Source of the DNA: Gammaproteobacteria bacterium
Lineage (GTDB): Bacteria; Pseudomonadota; Gammaproteobacteria; SZUA-229
NCBI GenBank assembly: GCA_026195255.1
Contig: JAPHSS010000034.1
Span: 1 to 64,000 of the forward strand
Length of the DNA: 64,000 nt
Reading direction: 5' to 3'
This document shows, piece by piece, positions 9,228 through 18,136 of the stretch. The translations under genes and the position numbers were made by a program. The first letter of the stretch is position 1, and the number at the start of each line of letters is the position of its first letter. The notes beneath the pieces are model-generated. The model made no database searches. It had not been told where the DNA came from and worked only from the letters and a program-made list of their open reading frames with translations.

Positions 9228-10652
9228 ATGTCACAATTAGATGTAATATCATTAAATTATTGAGATAGTATCCCGGATGCAATTTATCAAAGGGTCATTA
9301 CGCATCAACATAGGACTTCTTTCGATAATTCCCTTTTATGCAGTTTGCAACAAAGAGTAACGGGTGTTTTAGATATTAAACAGCAGTTGCTAAATGCTGA
9401 ACCGGTTAGCCTGTTATCTTTACAGTCCTGGCTAGATTCATATTTGGCTGAAATATTTTATACTAATCTAACAGATAAAAAATTACTAAAAAATATGTTT
9501 AATAATGTATCATATACAAATGATGTTCTATTATATGTGCTAAACGTCCTTGATAGTATTGAAGATGCATTTCCGTAGGCAGAAAGTAAGTCATTACGTA
9601 ATGGGCAAACTGCTGCTGACCAGAAAGGATAAACTAAGGGAGAAATAATATACAGCAAAGTTATAACCAGCAGTTAACAGACGATGACTTGAAAATCCTT
9701 TATCAGTCAATGGATGACATAAATAAATCCTTTGCACTTCAACGTGAAACAGGCTGGGATTTATCAAATGCTATAGAGTTTAAATCAGGTATAAAATGAC
9801 TTATTAACAATCATCGTATTATTAAAAAATATACTCAGCTTCAATCATTCGATTAATTGGGCGACAACAGACATAATATGTAGAAAAATATAAAAAAACA
9901 GGGTTAAATCAAAAAGAGTCAAAGAATCTAAATAACATAATACCAGATGAGCGCTCTATTAATAGTGTAACAGGTGTCTGTTATGGTGATGACGTAGTTA
10001 GAATGATCTCATCTGAATTAGCCATATTAAGTAATTCTAAACTTAAGTTTCTTTGGGACGCTAAACCGTTAGAACGCCAATTGACTAATTACAGTTTTCA
10101 GGTTTTTCTGTCATCTTATATACTAGAAATTCAATCTTCCTCATTAAATCATGATTGGCAGGATGAAGAACATTCGAATTTAAAATGACCTATGATTCCC
10201 TGTGTCGATACATCAGTATCAATGAAATGACAACCTGAATCTATATAGCTAAAGCCATTGCACTTGAAGCTATGCGGGTAGCTTATTTAGAAAATAGAAC
10301 CTGTTATCTCTTTAGCTTTAGTGGGCCAGATGAAGTTATTCAGTTAGAATGAGAATTTCATAAGGGCTGGAGTTTAATAATCGAATTTTTACAGCTTTCA
10401 TTTAATGGGGTTGATGATATAAATAATGTTCTTATTCAGTCGTTGAAAGTCCAGGATAAACATTCATGGAGTAAAGCAGATATTGTATTAATAAGTGATG
10501 GGCGTTTTACTCTGGATGATATAATTATCAGTATGCTAAATAATGTAACAAATGGATTAAGAATTTACGGTATTCAACCTGGTAAATGGCGCACAGATGC
10601 GTTTAGAGATATATGTCATAGGGTCTTTGATTTAAAAAATGCTTCAGGATAA
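9228..10652 (+). pseudogene. vWA-domain protein (ViaA/CoxE-like) relict
   Basis: Starting near an ATG at 9228 (MSQLDVISLN), the relict runs through open pieces at 9345-9578, 10003-10188 and 10443-10652 separated by stops and indels. The C-terminal part is a von Willebrand factor A domain: CVDTSVSM near 10200 keeps the MIDAS DxSxS pattern, and ADIVLISDGRF near 10480 gives the second conserved strand. Several stops replace codons that would be Gln or Trp (for example after SFD, GIK and VIQLE), as expected from C-to-T or G-to-A changes. Order ATPase-vWA-J protein matches MoxR/vWA chaperone-like modules. The last open fragment overlaps the next gene by 14 bases. Confidence 0.78.
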
Positions 10653-11271
10653 CCCACTAATATTAGCTGTTTTAAGCGCTTTGACGGAGTCAGCTTCTCC
10701 ATTAAGTCTTTATCAGTTAATGGAAATATTAGAAAGTACTGGTTATGATCTTGTAAGATCAAATGCTGAAACCAGTTACAATATGAAAATTTTTAGAAAA
10801 AACTTTGTCGTTATGAATGCCTTATACCAACTTAAAAAGGATGTTATTGATTCGGGTTATTCATTATTTATTTCTGCATTAAAGATTGAATTAACTGCTG
10901 ACAATGAACTTGAAAAAAAGTCTCTATCTATTGATTCTACTGAGGATTTATTAACTGATGAAGCCTTAAGCGCCTATTATCTCAACTGGGATAATTATAA
11001 TTCTACAGATGATCAGGGTGTCGATGCCTTACTGAAGGGCTTCTGGAATTCTTATGCTAATTATCACCAGTGGCATCCTCACGATGACAAACGGCTAGAC
11101 TCTTTACAGGTACTCGGGTTAGAATCTTCAGCTAGTTGGAAAGATATTCAACAGACTTATAGGCAGTTAGTAAAAGTTTACCATCCAGATAAGGGTGGAA
11201 ATAGCCTTAAATTTATTAAGATCAGAGAAGCTTACCTTATTCTCAAACTCACGTTGATCAAGAGCCACTAA
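10639..11271 (+). CDS. DnaJ-related protein with C-terminal J domain
   Basis: A 210-aa protein: an N-terminal ~100-residue DnaJ-related domain (begins LQDNPLILAVLSAL) and a C-terminal J domain with the essential HPD tripeptide in VKVYHPDKGG near residue 186. Proteins of this type are expected to stimulate an Hsp70. It overlaps the end of the vWA relict by 14 bases, so it was translationally coupled to genes that are now dead. The frame itself is intact, without stops or frameshifts, although no clear ribosome site is visible. It may survive because it has an independent role, or it may be a recent orphan about to decay. Confidence 0.8.
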   Translation: MLQDNPLILAVLSALTESASPLSLYQLMEILESTGYDLVRSNAETSYNMKIFRKNFVVMNALYQLKKDVIDSGYSLFISALKIELTADNELEKKSLSIDSTEDLLTDEALSAYYLNWDNYNSTDDQGVDALLKGFWNSYANYHQWHPHDDKRLDSLQVLGLESSASWKDIQQTYRQLVKVYHPDKGGNSLKFIKIREAYLILKLTLIKSH

Positions 11272-11382
11272 AGTGGCCCGACATTTGCTTTGTTACTTTC
11301 GAGTAATAATTCGGCAAGAAAGTATATTTGTTTTTACTTATATAAGATTTGCTTTATAAACTAACATTATCGGTGTAATCAA

Positions 11383-11727
11383 ATGACATTAAAAGAACGT
11401 TTTCTTGAAGCTGTTTCAAATGGAGACCTTGGTGAAGTAGATGACTTTGGTGTGGTTGTAAGTCTAAAAGAATTTAAATTATATTTTCAGGATGTTAAAT
11501 CTGATTATATAAATTCATTTTTACCGGCAGCAGTAATTGAGACAGGGCAATATAGTCCTACTCATACTAAATATCTTTTTAGAATCAGGAAAGGTACGTA
11601 TCGTGTACATCCTGATGCTATTGAAGAACATATCGAGTCGGGATATGTTGATGAGTTGCCGATGGGGCATTTAAATAATAAGGTTGAAGAAGCGATGATG
11701 CAGTATCAGAGCTATCGCGTGAATTAA
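11383..11727 (+). CDS. Conserved small protein of unknown function, paralogue of 55597
   Basis: A 114-aa soluble protein without recognised domain. It is clearly homologous to the protein at 55597-55962: the segment SLKEFK...SDYINSFLPAA, then TKY.FR..KG.Y.VHP.A.EE is shared over about 80 residues, with roughly two thirds of positions identical or similar. The basic, strand-rich core could bind nucleic acid, but this is only a guess. It is a single transcription unit: no gene lies close upstream on the same strand except the J protein 110 bases away, and a strong terminator follows at 11754. Confidence 0.75.
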   Translation: MTLKERFLEAVSNGDLGEVDDFGVVVSLKEFKLYFQDVKSDYINSFLPAAVIETGQYSPTHTKYLFRIRKGTYRVHPDAIEEHIESGYVDELPMGHLNNKVEEAMMQYQSYRVN

Positions 11728-11753
11728 ATTAAAAATATTATGTTTAAACTATC

Positions 11754-11784
11754 AAAGCCATGTCTCAAGACATGGCTTTTTTAT
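11754..11784 (+). terminator. Rho-independent terminator
   Basis: AAAGCCATGTC (11754-11764) pairs perfectly with GACATGGCTTT (11769-11779) across a TCAA loop and is followed by TTTATT. It sits 27 bases after the stop of the 114-aa gene and before nhaA. Confidence 0.9.
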
Positions 11785-11859
11785 TGTGTATAGTTATATT
11801 AGAATTGGAGTATTACTATTACAGGCAATGAATTATATGAATAAGAGATTAGAACTCAT

Positions 11860-13032
11860 ATGAGTTATATAGACGATTTTGTCAAAAAAGAATCATCTGC
11901 CGGAATTTTGTTAATCTTTGCCACTATTTTGGCGTTAATTCTCAAAAACTCAGTTCTATCCGAACTTTATTCCGCATTCCTACATACACCTGTTGAAGTA
12001 AGATTTGGCTCTCTAGAGATAGCCAAACCCTTGCTGTTATGGATTAATGACGGACTGATGGCAATATTTTTTCTACTAATTGGTCTTGAAGTTAAAAGAG
12101 AATTACTCGAAGGTCATTTATCCTCCTTATCTCAAGTCTCACTACCTGCAATAGCTGCTTTCGGGGGTATGGCTGTACCGGCATTAATTTATGTCTGGTT
12201 CAATATTGGAGATGAACAAGGTATGCGGGGTTGGGCAATCCCTACAGCTACTGATATAGCATTTGCTTTAGGCATTCTTTCATTGTTAGGTAATCGTATA
12301 CCTGTTTCTTTAAAAATATTTCTAATGGCACTGGCAATTATTGATGATTTAGGTGCAATCGTAGTTATAGCTCTTTTTTATACTGTTGAACTGTCAACTC
12401 ACTCAATAATTGTCGCAGCACTGGCAATAACGTTATTAATTATTTTAAATAGAGCAGGTGTTATTAAAAAAGCGGCTTATGTAATAGTTGGCATTGTTTT
12501 ATGGGTCAGTGTACTGAAATCAGGTGTGCATGCTACATTAGCAGGTGTTGTGCTGGCATTTTGTATTCCATTAAGAGCAAAAGATGAAAAAGGCAATGAT
12601 TTCTCTCCCTCAAAAGATATTGAGCATGATTTACATTATTGGGTGGCGTTTTTTATACTGCCCCTGTTCGCATTCGTAAATGCAGGTGTAGATTTACGTC
12701 AAATTTCAATAGACCAAATGTGGGGCCCGGTTCCTATGGGAATAATGTTAGGTTTGTTTTTGGGTAAACAGCTAGGCGTGTTTGGATTTAGCTGGTTAGC
12801 TATAAAACTGAAATTGGCCCGACTACCTGAAAATTCTAGCTGGATTAAATTATATGGAATATCCGTTTTAACCGGTATTGGATTTACCATGAGTTTATTT
12901 GTTGATTCTCTGGCTTTTAAGGATGGCGCCCTGTATCAACAAGCAGATAAACTAGCAGTTCTAATTGCTTCATTTTCCGCAGGAATACTTGGTTATCTCA
13001 TTTTACGTATGACTAAAAGGGTAAAAGAGTAA
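11860..13032 (+). CDS. nhaA: Na+/H+ antiporter NhaA
   Basis: Inner-membrane antiporter that exports Na+ in exchange for protons for pH and salt homeostasis. The 390-aa length equals that of E. coli NhaA (388), with about twelve hydrophobic segments. The signature region [15 protein letters not shown] and the pair of acidic residues in [16 protein letters not shown] (transport aspartates of helix V) are present, as is the C-terminal [15 protein letters not shown]. The ATG at 11860 gives the usual NhaA N-terminus ([13 protein letters not shown]). The following membrane protein starts four bases after its stop, suggesting a two-gene unit. Confidence 0.95.
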   Translation: MSYIDDFVKKESSAGILLIFATILALILKNSVLSELYSAFLHTPVEVRFGSLEIAKPLLLWINDGLMAIFFLLIGLEVKRELLEGHLSSLSQVSLPAIAAFGGMAVPALIYVWFNIGDEQGMRGWAIPTATDIAFALGILSLLGNRIPVSLKIFLMALAIIDDLGAIVVIALFYTVELSTHSIIVAALAITLLIILNRAGVIKKAAYVIVGIVLWVSVLKSGVHATLAGVVLAFCIPLRAKDEKGNDFSPSKDIEHDLHYWVAFFILPLFAFVNAGVDLRQISIDQMWGPVPMGIMLGLFLGKQLGVFGFSWLAIKLKLARLPENSSWIKLYGISVLTGIGFTMSLFVDSLAFKDGALYQQADKLAVLIASFSAGILGYLILRMTKRVKE

Positions 13033-13036
13033 TGTT

Positions 13037-13891
13037 GTGAATAGAGCAATAATTAAAAAGAGTATTATCTCGTGTATATTATTTTTGATTATATTTCTTT
13101 CATATTCAAACGTGTTAGATAACGTAGCAGAAAATTATACAGAGGCAGGTATTGAACGGTCCCTGATAACATTCGCTATTTCAAGAAGTTTAAATGGAGT
13201 GATATCAGTAGCTCAGGGTACAGAGGTTGCGCTTTCGCCCGCGGGAGTAGGTTTAACTTTTACACCAGGACAAATTCTTGATCCAGTTAATGATTTAATA
13301 GAAAGATTTTCATGGGTTGTTATGGTGAGTGGCGCGTCTTTAGGGATTCAACGATTATTTCTTGAAATTACCTCATCTATATTTGTAAGTGCTGTTCTGT
13401 CTATTTTAGGCATATTGTGTATTTTGAATATGTGGGGTATTTTTGATAAGTTTAATATTAAATTTATACCGGTCTCAATTATAAACAAAAGTTTTGTATT
13501 ACTTGTTTTCATAAGGTTCTCAGTTCCCGTTATTGCCCTGATAAACGAAGGTTTATTTTTAAGTTATCTACAACCTCAGTTCAATGAGGCGCAGAGCCAG
13601 TTGGAAAATGCATCTGTTCAGATTAGAGAAATTAATGAGTCATCACGTAAGAATATTGGTGTAGATAGTGAAGGTTTATTGAATCAGGTTGGGCGCTGGA
13701 TGGAGCAGACTAAACAGAGTCTTGATATTGAGCAACAAATGAATTCATTAAAGCAGGCTGCATCAGATATGAGTCATCAGGTGGTAAATTTGATTGTTGT
13801 TTTTGTTGTGCAGACGATTATTTTTCCTTTGTTGTTTTTGTGGTTGATGATACAGGGGGCAAAAGGGGTTATTAGGCATATTACTGTTTAA
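13037..13891 (+). CDS. Unknown membrane protein in an nhaA unit
   Basis: A 284-aa protein starting with GTG, four bases after the nhaA stop, so probably co-transcribed and coupled. Hydrophobic segments lie at about 9-27, 110-135, 148-170 and 250-275. Between the third and fourth there is a ~70-residue hydrophilic, probably coiled-coil part (EAQSQLENASVQIREINES...). No catalytic motif was recognised. Similar proteins occur next to transport genes in gammaproteobacteria as unknowns. A regulatory or scaffolding role for NhaA is only suggested by the position. Confidence 0.7.
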   Translation: MNRAIIKKSIISCILFLIIFLSYSNVLDNVAENYTEAGIERSLITFAISRSLNGVISVAQGTEVALSPAGVGLTFTPGQILDPVNDLIERFSWVVMVSGASLGIQRLFLEITSSIFVSAVLSILGILCILNMWGIFDKFNIKFIPVSIINKSFVLLVFIRFSVPVIALINEGLFLSYLQPQFNEAQSQLENASVQIREINESSRKNIGVDSEGLLNQVGRWMEQTKQSLDIEQQMNSLKQAASDMSHQVVNLIVVFVVQTIIFPLLFLWLMIQGAKGVIRHITV

Positions 13892-13941
13892 TTTTTAGGG
13901 TTCTGTTGGGTATTTGTGGTTTTTGTCTGTTAGAGTTTTTG

Positions 13942-14317
13942 CAAGCTCTTATCTTTATGGGAATGTGAATTCTGTGGTGTCGCCTTTTTGTGATTAGCTT
14001 GCTCTAGTCTTCATGGGAACTAGGTTTCTGTGGTGTCGCCGCGCTGGCGAGTTACTTTTCTTACAACAGCGTAAGAAAAGTAACCAAAAGAACGCCGTCC
14101 TTTATTCGCTTGTTCTCATTAAAAAAGCTAATGAGAATTCCCAAAAATTGTAATAAAGTCTTCTAGTAGTATATTAACCTGTTAGTCATTTACTCTATTA
14201 CCGGGTCGTTCTGATGCGCCATCCAGGCTTAACAGAACTCAAAATCACATCCCTGTGATTTTGCCCCTACTTGTATACAATTTTTGGCAAGCTCCAGAGG
14301 AAAGGTAAATCAAAACC
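13942..14317 (+). repeat. Left arm of a large inverted repeat
   Basis: About 376 bases that reappear in reverse complement at 14630-15005 with high but imperfect identity. The arm contains two degenerate direct copies of a unit ending TTCTGTGGTGTCGCC (from 13945 and about 13996), a perfect 14-bp hairpin (GTTACTTTTCTTAC at 14051-14064 with 14071-14084), a 9-bp hairpin (TTCTCATTA 14113-14121 with 14129-14137) and another (AAAATCACA 14241-14249 with 14254-14262). The GAAAGTAACCAAA-type hairpin with an adjacent CGCGCTGGCGAG resembles a dispersed intergenic repeat common in gammaproteobacteria. Confidence 0.85.
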
Positions 14318-14629
14318 GATACAAGACTAGAGCATCAAAAGAAAATCAATCTATCTTGTTATTTCTGAGAAATCAGGAATCGAGTGACTGTGCATACGCA
14401 ATAATAAATCCAGTATGCATTAACAAACAGCCCATACATTGTGTTTGTGTTTTTATTATTTTGATTAATTTCTCCACATTATTCAAGTTGATGAATAAAT
14501 CATCTTTATTAGATCTATTCTGGGTATCTTGACTTAAAGTCCTTTGTTGCATGTAGGGTTTGTTTAAAATTGTTGTGTAAAATACGAAATAAACCACCCA
14601 TTTTTTATTTTGATATTTCAGGTTGATTG
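14318..14629. other. Core between inverted repeat arms
   Basis: About 312 AT-rich bases between the arms. Short open frames occur on both strands, but they begin inside the arms or lack ribosome sites and show no recognisable protein; no transposase or integrase motif is seen. The core is best described as non-coding spacer of the element. Confidence 0.6.
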
Positions 14630-15005
14630 GGTTTTGATTTACCTTCCCTCTGGAGCTTGCCTAAAATTGTATACCTGTAGGGATAAAATCACAGGGATGT
14701 GATTTTAAGTCACGATAAGTCTGGACGGCTTACCGGGACGACCCGGCAACAGAACAATAAACTATCAGGTTAAAAACGCGATTAAATATTTTCAGTACAA
14801 TTTTCGGGTATTCTCATTAGCTTTTTAATGAGAACAAGCGACTAAAGGGCGGCATTTCTTTGGTTACTTTCTTTTTGCTGTAGAAAAGAAAGTAACTCGC
14901 CAGCGCGGCGACACCACAGAAACCTAGTTCCCATGAAGACTAGAGCAAGCTAATAACCAAAAGGCGACACCACAGAATTCTAATTCCCATAAAGATAAGA
15001 GCTTG
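14630..15005 (-). repeat. Right arm of a large inverted repeat
   Basis: Reverse-complement counterpart of 13942-14317, of the same length. It keeps the paired features: AAAATCACA at 14685-14693 with 14698-14706; the 13-bp hairpin GTTACTTTCTTTT starting at 14863 with its partner ending at 14896; and two copies of GGCGACACCACAGAA. Where the arms differ at hairpins, the stems remain paired (for example TTACTTTTCTTAC versus TTACTTTCTTTT), which hints that the structure is maintained. Confidence 0.85.
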
Positions 15006-15074
15006 TAAGGTGACAATCAGTTGAAACTAATTATTAAAATATCCAACACATGTATTATAGTTATCAGATAAAAA

Positions 15075-16595
15075 TCAAAGCCCACTATGCCTGATCTGTC
15101 TCTGACTAGACTTAATCTTCCTGGCATCTGAGTCACCACCCAGAACATCCAGAAACTTAGGCCTGCCTTTAATGCCAGATACCTCAAAATCACTCAATAA
15201 AGCACTGCTCACCAGATCTGTATCAAACTCAAGTGTTTGAATCATTCCGTTATATAAGAGTGAATATAAACGCTCAAGTGAAATTTTATGGGTTTGATTC
15301 GAAGTGCTGAATATCCAGTCACTCAAATTAAGAAAATTGTAAAATGCGTTTTCAGAAAGTATTAACTCTTTAGTGTTCTTAAAACGACCAGAGTTAACAA
15401 TCAAATCCCAGTATCTGGCAAATCTGCTTAAACGTTGCATATCATTAAAACTGATTAATTTATTGCTAACGATATTAAAAGGTGGAAGAGGATTGAAACG
15501 CATATCATACTCCTGAGTATGACGAATTATAGGTGTGCCTTTTAATCGTTTTAAGATTCCAACCTGGATTTCATGTGGGTTATAACTGTATAACTGGTTA
15601 AGTCCCTTAGCAAAACTATCAATGCTTTCACCGGGTAGGCCTATTATTAAATCGGCATGGATATGCGCATGAGAGTGCTCTCTAATCCAGCTTAAGTTAT
15701 CTTTTACTTTTTGTGTGTTCTGTTTACGACTTATAATTGTCTGTACTTCAGGATTAAGGCTCTGAATACCAATTTCAAACTGTAGGCTGCCTTGAGGAAA
15801 TTTTGCAATCGTTGATTTCAGTTTTTCAGGTAAATGATCAGGAATTAGCTCAAAGTGTAAAAAGAGGTTTTCACTATTAACTGCATCCATCTTATTCAGG
15901 AAAAAATCCATGATGCGTATGCTGGTGTCTACTTTTAAATTAAAGGTTCTATCAACAAATTTAAAATGTCGTACACCACGTTTATATAACGTGTCCATTT
16001 CATTAAGGAAAACATCTAAATCAAATGGGTAAACGGTTTTATCGAGTGAGGAGAGGCAAAACTCACACTTAAACGGGCAACCCCTGGACGCTTCAACATA
16101 AATGACTCGATTGGCGACGTCTTCATCATTGTAGTACGCGTATGGGAGCTGGATTTCAGATAACTCTACAGCTTGAGGATGAATTATTTTATTTACAGGT
16201 TTCCTGTTTTGATTAAGGTTACTGCATAATTCTTTAAACGCCAGGTCTGCCTGTCCGGTAATCACAAAATCAACCCAGCTAACCAGCTCCTGCTTTTCAA
16301 ACTCATAACTGACTTCTGGGCCACCGAGTACAATTGTTGTTTCTGGAGAGATAGTTTTAAGCAATTTGACTAATTCAAGTGTTTCTGTGGCATTCCAGAT
16401 ATAAACCCCAATACCAATAATTTCGGGTTTATCCTGTAAAAGTGACTCGGCAATATCGATAATACGGCCATTGATATTGAACTCTATGAGTTTTGTAACG
16501 GCTTGTAAATCACCCATATTTGCATATATATAGCGTAAGCCCATAGAAGCATGGATATAACGGGCATTTAAGGTGGTTAAGGTGATTTGTGGCAC
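15075..16595 (-). CDS. B12-binding radical SAM protein (DUF4080 type)
   Basis: A 506-aa protein with an N-terminal cobalamin-binding-like domain (about 1-140; LGGPEVSYEF), a radical SAM core with the cluster motif CPFKCEFC near residue 194, and a C-terminal DUF4080-like region. Family members are B12-dependent radical SAM enzymes, often methyltransferases, whose substrates are mostly unknown. The start is a GTG at 16595. It stands alone, with the inverted repeat downstream and a divergent small gene upstream. Confidence 0.85.
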   Translation of the reverse strand: MPQITLTTLNARYIHASMGLRYIYANMGDLQAVTKLIEFNINGRIIDIAESLLQDKPEIIGIGVYIWNATETLELVKLLKTISPETTIVLGGPEVSYEFEKQELVSWVDFVITGQADLAFKELCSNLNQNRKPVNKIIHPQAVELSEIQLPYAYYNDEDVANRVIYVEASRGCPFKCEFCLSSLDKTVYPFDLDVFLNEMDTLYKRGVRHFKFVDRTFNLKVDTSIRIMDFFLNKMDAVNSENLFLHFELIPDHLPEKLKSTIAKFPQGSLQFEIGIQSLNPEVQTIISRKQNTQKVKDNLSWIREHSHAHIHADLIIGLPGESIDSFAKGLNQLYSYNPHEIQVGILKRLKGTPIIRHTQEYDMRFNPLPPFNIVSNKLISFNDMQRLSRFARYWDLIVNSGRFKNTKELILSENAFYNFLNLSDWIFSTSNQTHKISLERLYSLLYNGMIQTLEFDTDLVSSALLSDFEVSGIKGRPKFLDVLGGDSDARKIKSSQRQIRHSGL

Positions 16596-16727
16596 TTAGA
16601 GTGAATCCTGCATTGATGTGTGGCTCTATCGAGACAATCCTATTATAAACTATTCTTGTTTATTGTGTCTTCTCATGTACCATTAAGGCCTAAATTCGTT
16701 GTAACTTGTCTAAAGAATTGCTTGATT

Positions 16728-16982
16728 ATGAAAGGTATTACCATAGACGGACAATCCTCCGTTATACAGGTCAAATTTGCTGTTGTTTACGCACCTAAAC
16801 GCTCGCGCGGCCGTTTTTCCGAAAACTGTGTCTTTATATGTGAGTCAGAGTTAGACGCCATAGAAGAAGCTAATATTGAGAAGCATTTATTTGCAGCTAA
16901 AGTTATAGGGCCTTCGAAATCGTCAGAAGGACAACGTATCTATTATCTTGATACCTGGATCGACACCAGTATTAATGATTAG
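16728..16982 (+). CDS. Small unknown protein
   Basis: An 84-aa protein (MKGITIDGQSS...) with a compact alpha/beta look and no signal peptide or membrane segment. The ATG at 16728 is preferred over the upstream frame opening because the upstream residues are hydrophobic and unlike a protein core, and because they would overlap the divergent promoter of the radical SAM gene. The phrase VVYAPKRSRGRFSENC and the C-terminal YYLDTWIDTS may help later recognition. It precedes the GalT-like gene by 55 bases on the same strand and may share its transcript. Function unknown. Confidence 0.6.
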   Translation: MKGITIDGQSSVIQVKFAVVYAPKRSRGRFSENCVFICESELDAIEEANIEKHLFAAKVIGPSKSSEGQRIYYLDTWIDTSIND

Positions 16983-17037
16983 ATTTATATCACCTGGCGA
17001 AATTTTATCTAAATCTGAATTAAATTTATAAATTATT

Positions 17038-18069
17038 ATGCATAACCCTTTTACTTCTTTGTCCGATTTTCGAACGCAGTTTAACCTGGGATTATGCCAG
17101 TTATTAGATAAGAAAGAGTTAGGCACCTTTATTCTTTGTCTGGCTAATGCTAGTAACGATTCTGAATTATTCACACAACTTAGAGGACAGTTAGAATATC
17201 AATATCTAGAGCTGCTTGAGCAATATAAATCTGCATTACTAAATGGTGAGCAGATAAATGCGGTGGATGAAGATTTACTGGTTTTTTTAAAATTAAATGC
17301 ATTAGGATTTCATAATGTAAAACTCACTGAAAAGCGTGACGAATCCGTATGGTTATGTCAGTTTAATCAGCTTAGATCTTTCAGGCCGAGTCGTATGACT
17401 AAATTTGCCCACAATGGCAAAATGTTAACGCCTTATATTGAGTCACATTTTAATTTTAATAAACCATTTATGGCGAAAGAGTGTTTCTGGTCGGGTCTGT
17501 ACAATAATAAACAGATTGATTTATTTTATAATAAATACCCGTTTGCAAATATTCATGGTTTAATCGTTCCACAGCGTGACAAGTGTTTACCTCAGTTTTT
17601 ATTGAAAGATATGCATTCTTATATTTGCAAATTCACAAATGACTTATCTGAAAATTTACCGGGTATTGCAGTGGGTTATAATAGTTATGGTGCGTATGCT
17701 TCAGTTAATCATTTGCATTTTCAAATGGTTATTGATGAAAAGGGTTTACCTGTTAGCCACTCAAGCTGGCGACATAATGGGGGCAATACTGAGTATCCGC
17801 TTAATGTGATTGTATGTGAAAGTGCTGAAGATAGCTGGAAGATAATAGATGACCTGCATAATCAAAAGCAGGCCTTTAATTTATTATATATGCCAGAAAA
17901 AATATATATCATTCCTCGTGCTGTGCAAGGTAGTGTTGATGTTGCTGACTGGAGTAGTGGTTTTACCTGGTATGAAATGTGTGGGGCGATGTTACTGTCT
18001 AATTACCGGGATTATACAAGTTTGCAAGATAGTGAAATAACAGAATACCTTAAAAGCTATAAGCTATAA
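17038..18069 (+). CDS. HIT/GalT-like nucleotide phosphorylase family protein
   Basis: A 343-aa protein whose middle contains FANIHGLIVP and, near residue 225, NHLHFQM: the H-x-H-x-Q active-site pattern of the GalT/Ap4A phosphorylase branch of the HIT superfamily, in which the second His forms the nucleotidyl intermediate. The closest known types are Ap4A phosphorylase and GDP-hexose phosphorylase-like proteins. The N-terminal ~100 residues are helical and unrecognised. Substrate is not predictable from the sequence. The gene ends convergently with the GMC oxidoreductase operon. Confidence 0.65.
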   Translation: MHNPFTSLSDFRTQFNLGLCQLLDKKELGTFILCLANASNDSELFTQLRGQLEYQYLELLEQYKSALLNGEQINAVDEDLLVFLKLNALGFHNVKLTEKRDESVWLCQFNQLRSFRPSRMTKFAHNGKMLTPYIESHFNFNKPFMAKECFWSGLYNNKQIDLFYNKYPFANIHGLIVPQRDKCLPQFLLKDMHSYICKFTNDLSENLPGIAVGYNSYGAYASVNHLHFQMVIDEKGLPVSHSSWRHNGGNTEYPLNVIVCESAEDSWKIIDDLHNQKQAFNLLYMPEKIYIIPRAVQGSVDVADWSSGFTWYEMCGAMLLSNYRDYTSLQDSEITEYLKSYKL

Positions 18070-18136
18070 TGTTATTGGTATTTTTATTAAATACACATAT
18101 GATGTTTAAGGAACTCAAAAATATGCGTCGGGTCTT

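Noticed and set aside
9345-10188. Short open frames (77 and 61 codons) as separate genes
   Set aside because: They are in-order fragments of the vWA relict separated by stops; none has its own ribosome site.
8028-10652. Alternative genetic code or stop-codon recoding explaining the stops
   Set aside because: All three stop codons appear internally, indels are also present, and flanking genes use normal stops.
14284-14597. Overlapping open frames in the core of the inverted repeat
   Set aside because: They start inside the repeat arms, overlap on opposite strands and show no protein-like conservation or ribosome site.
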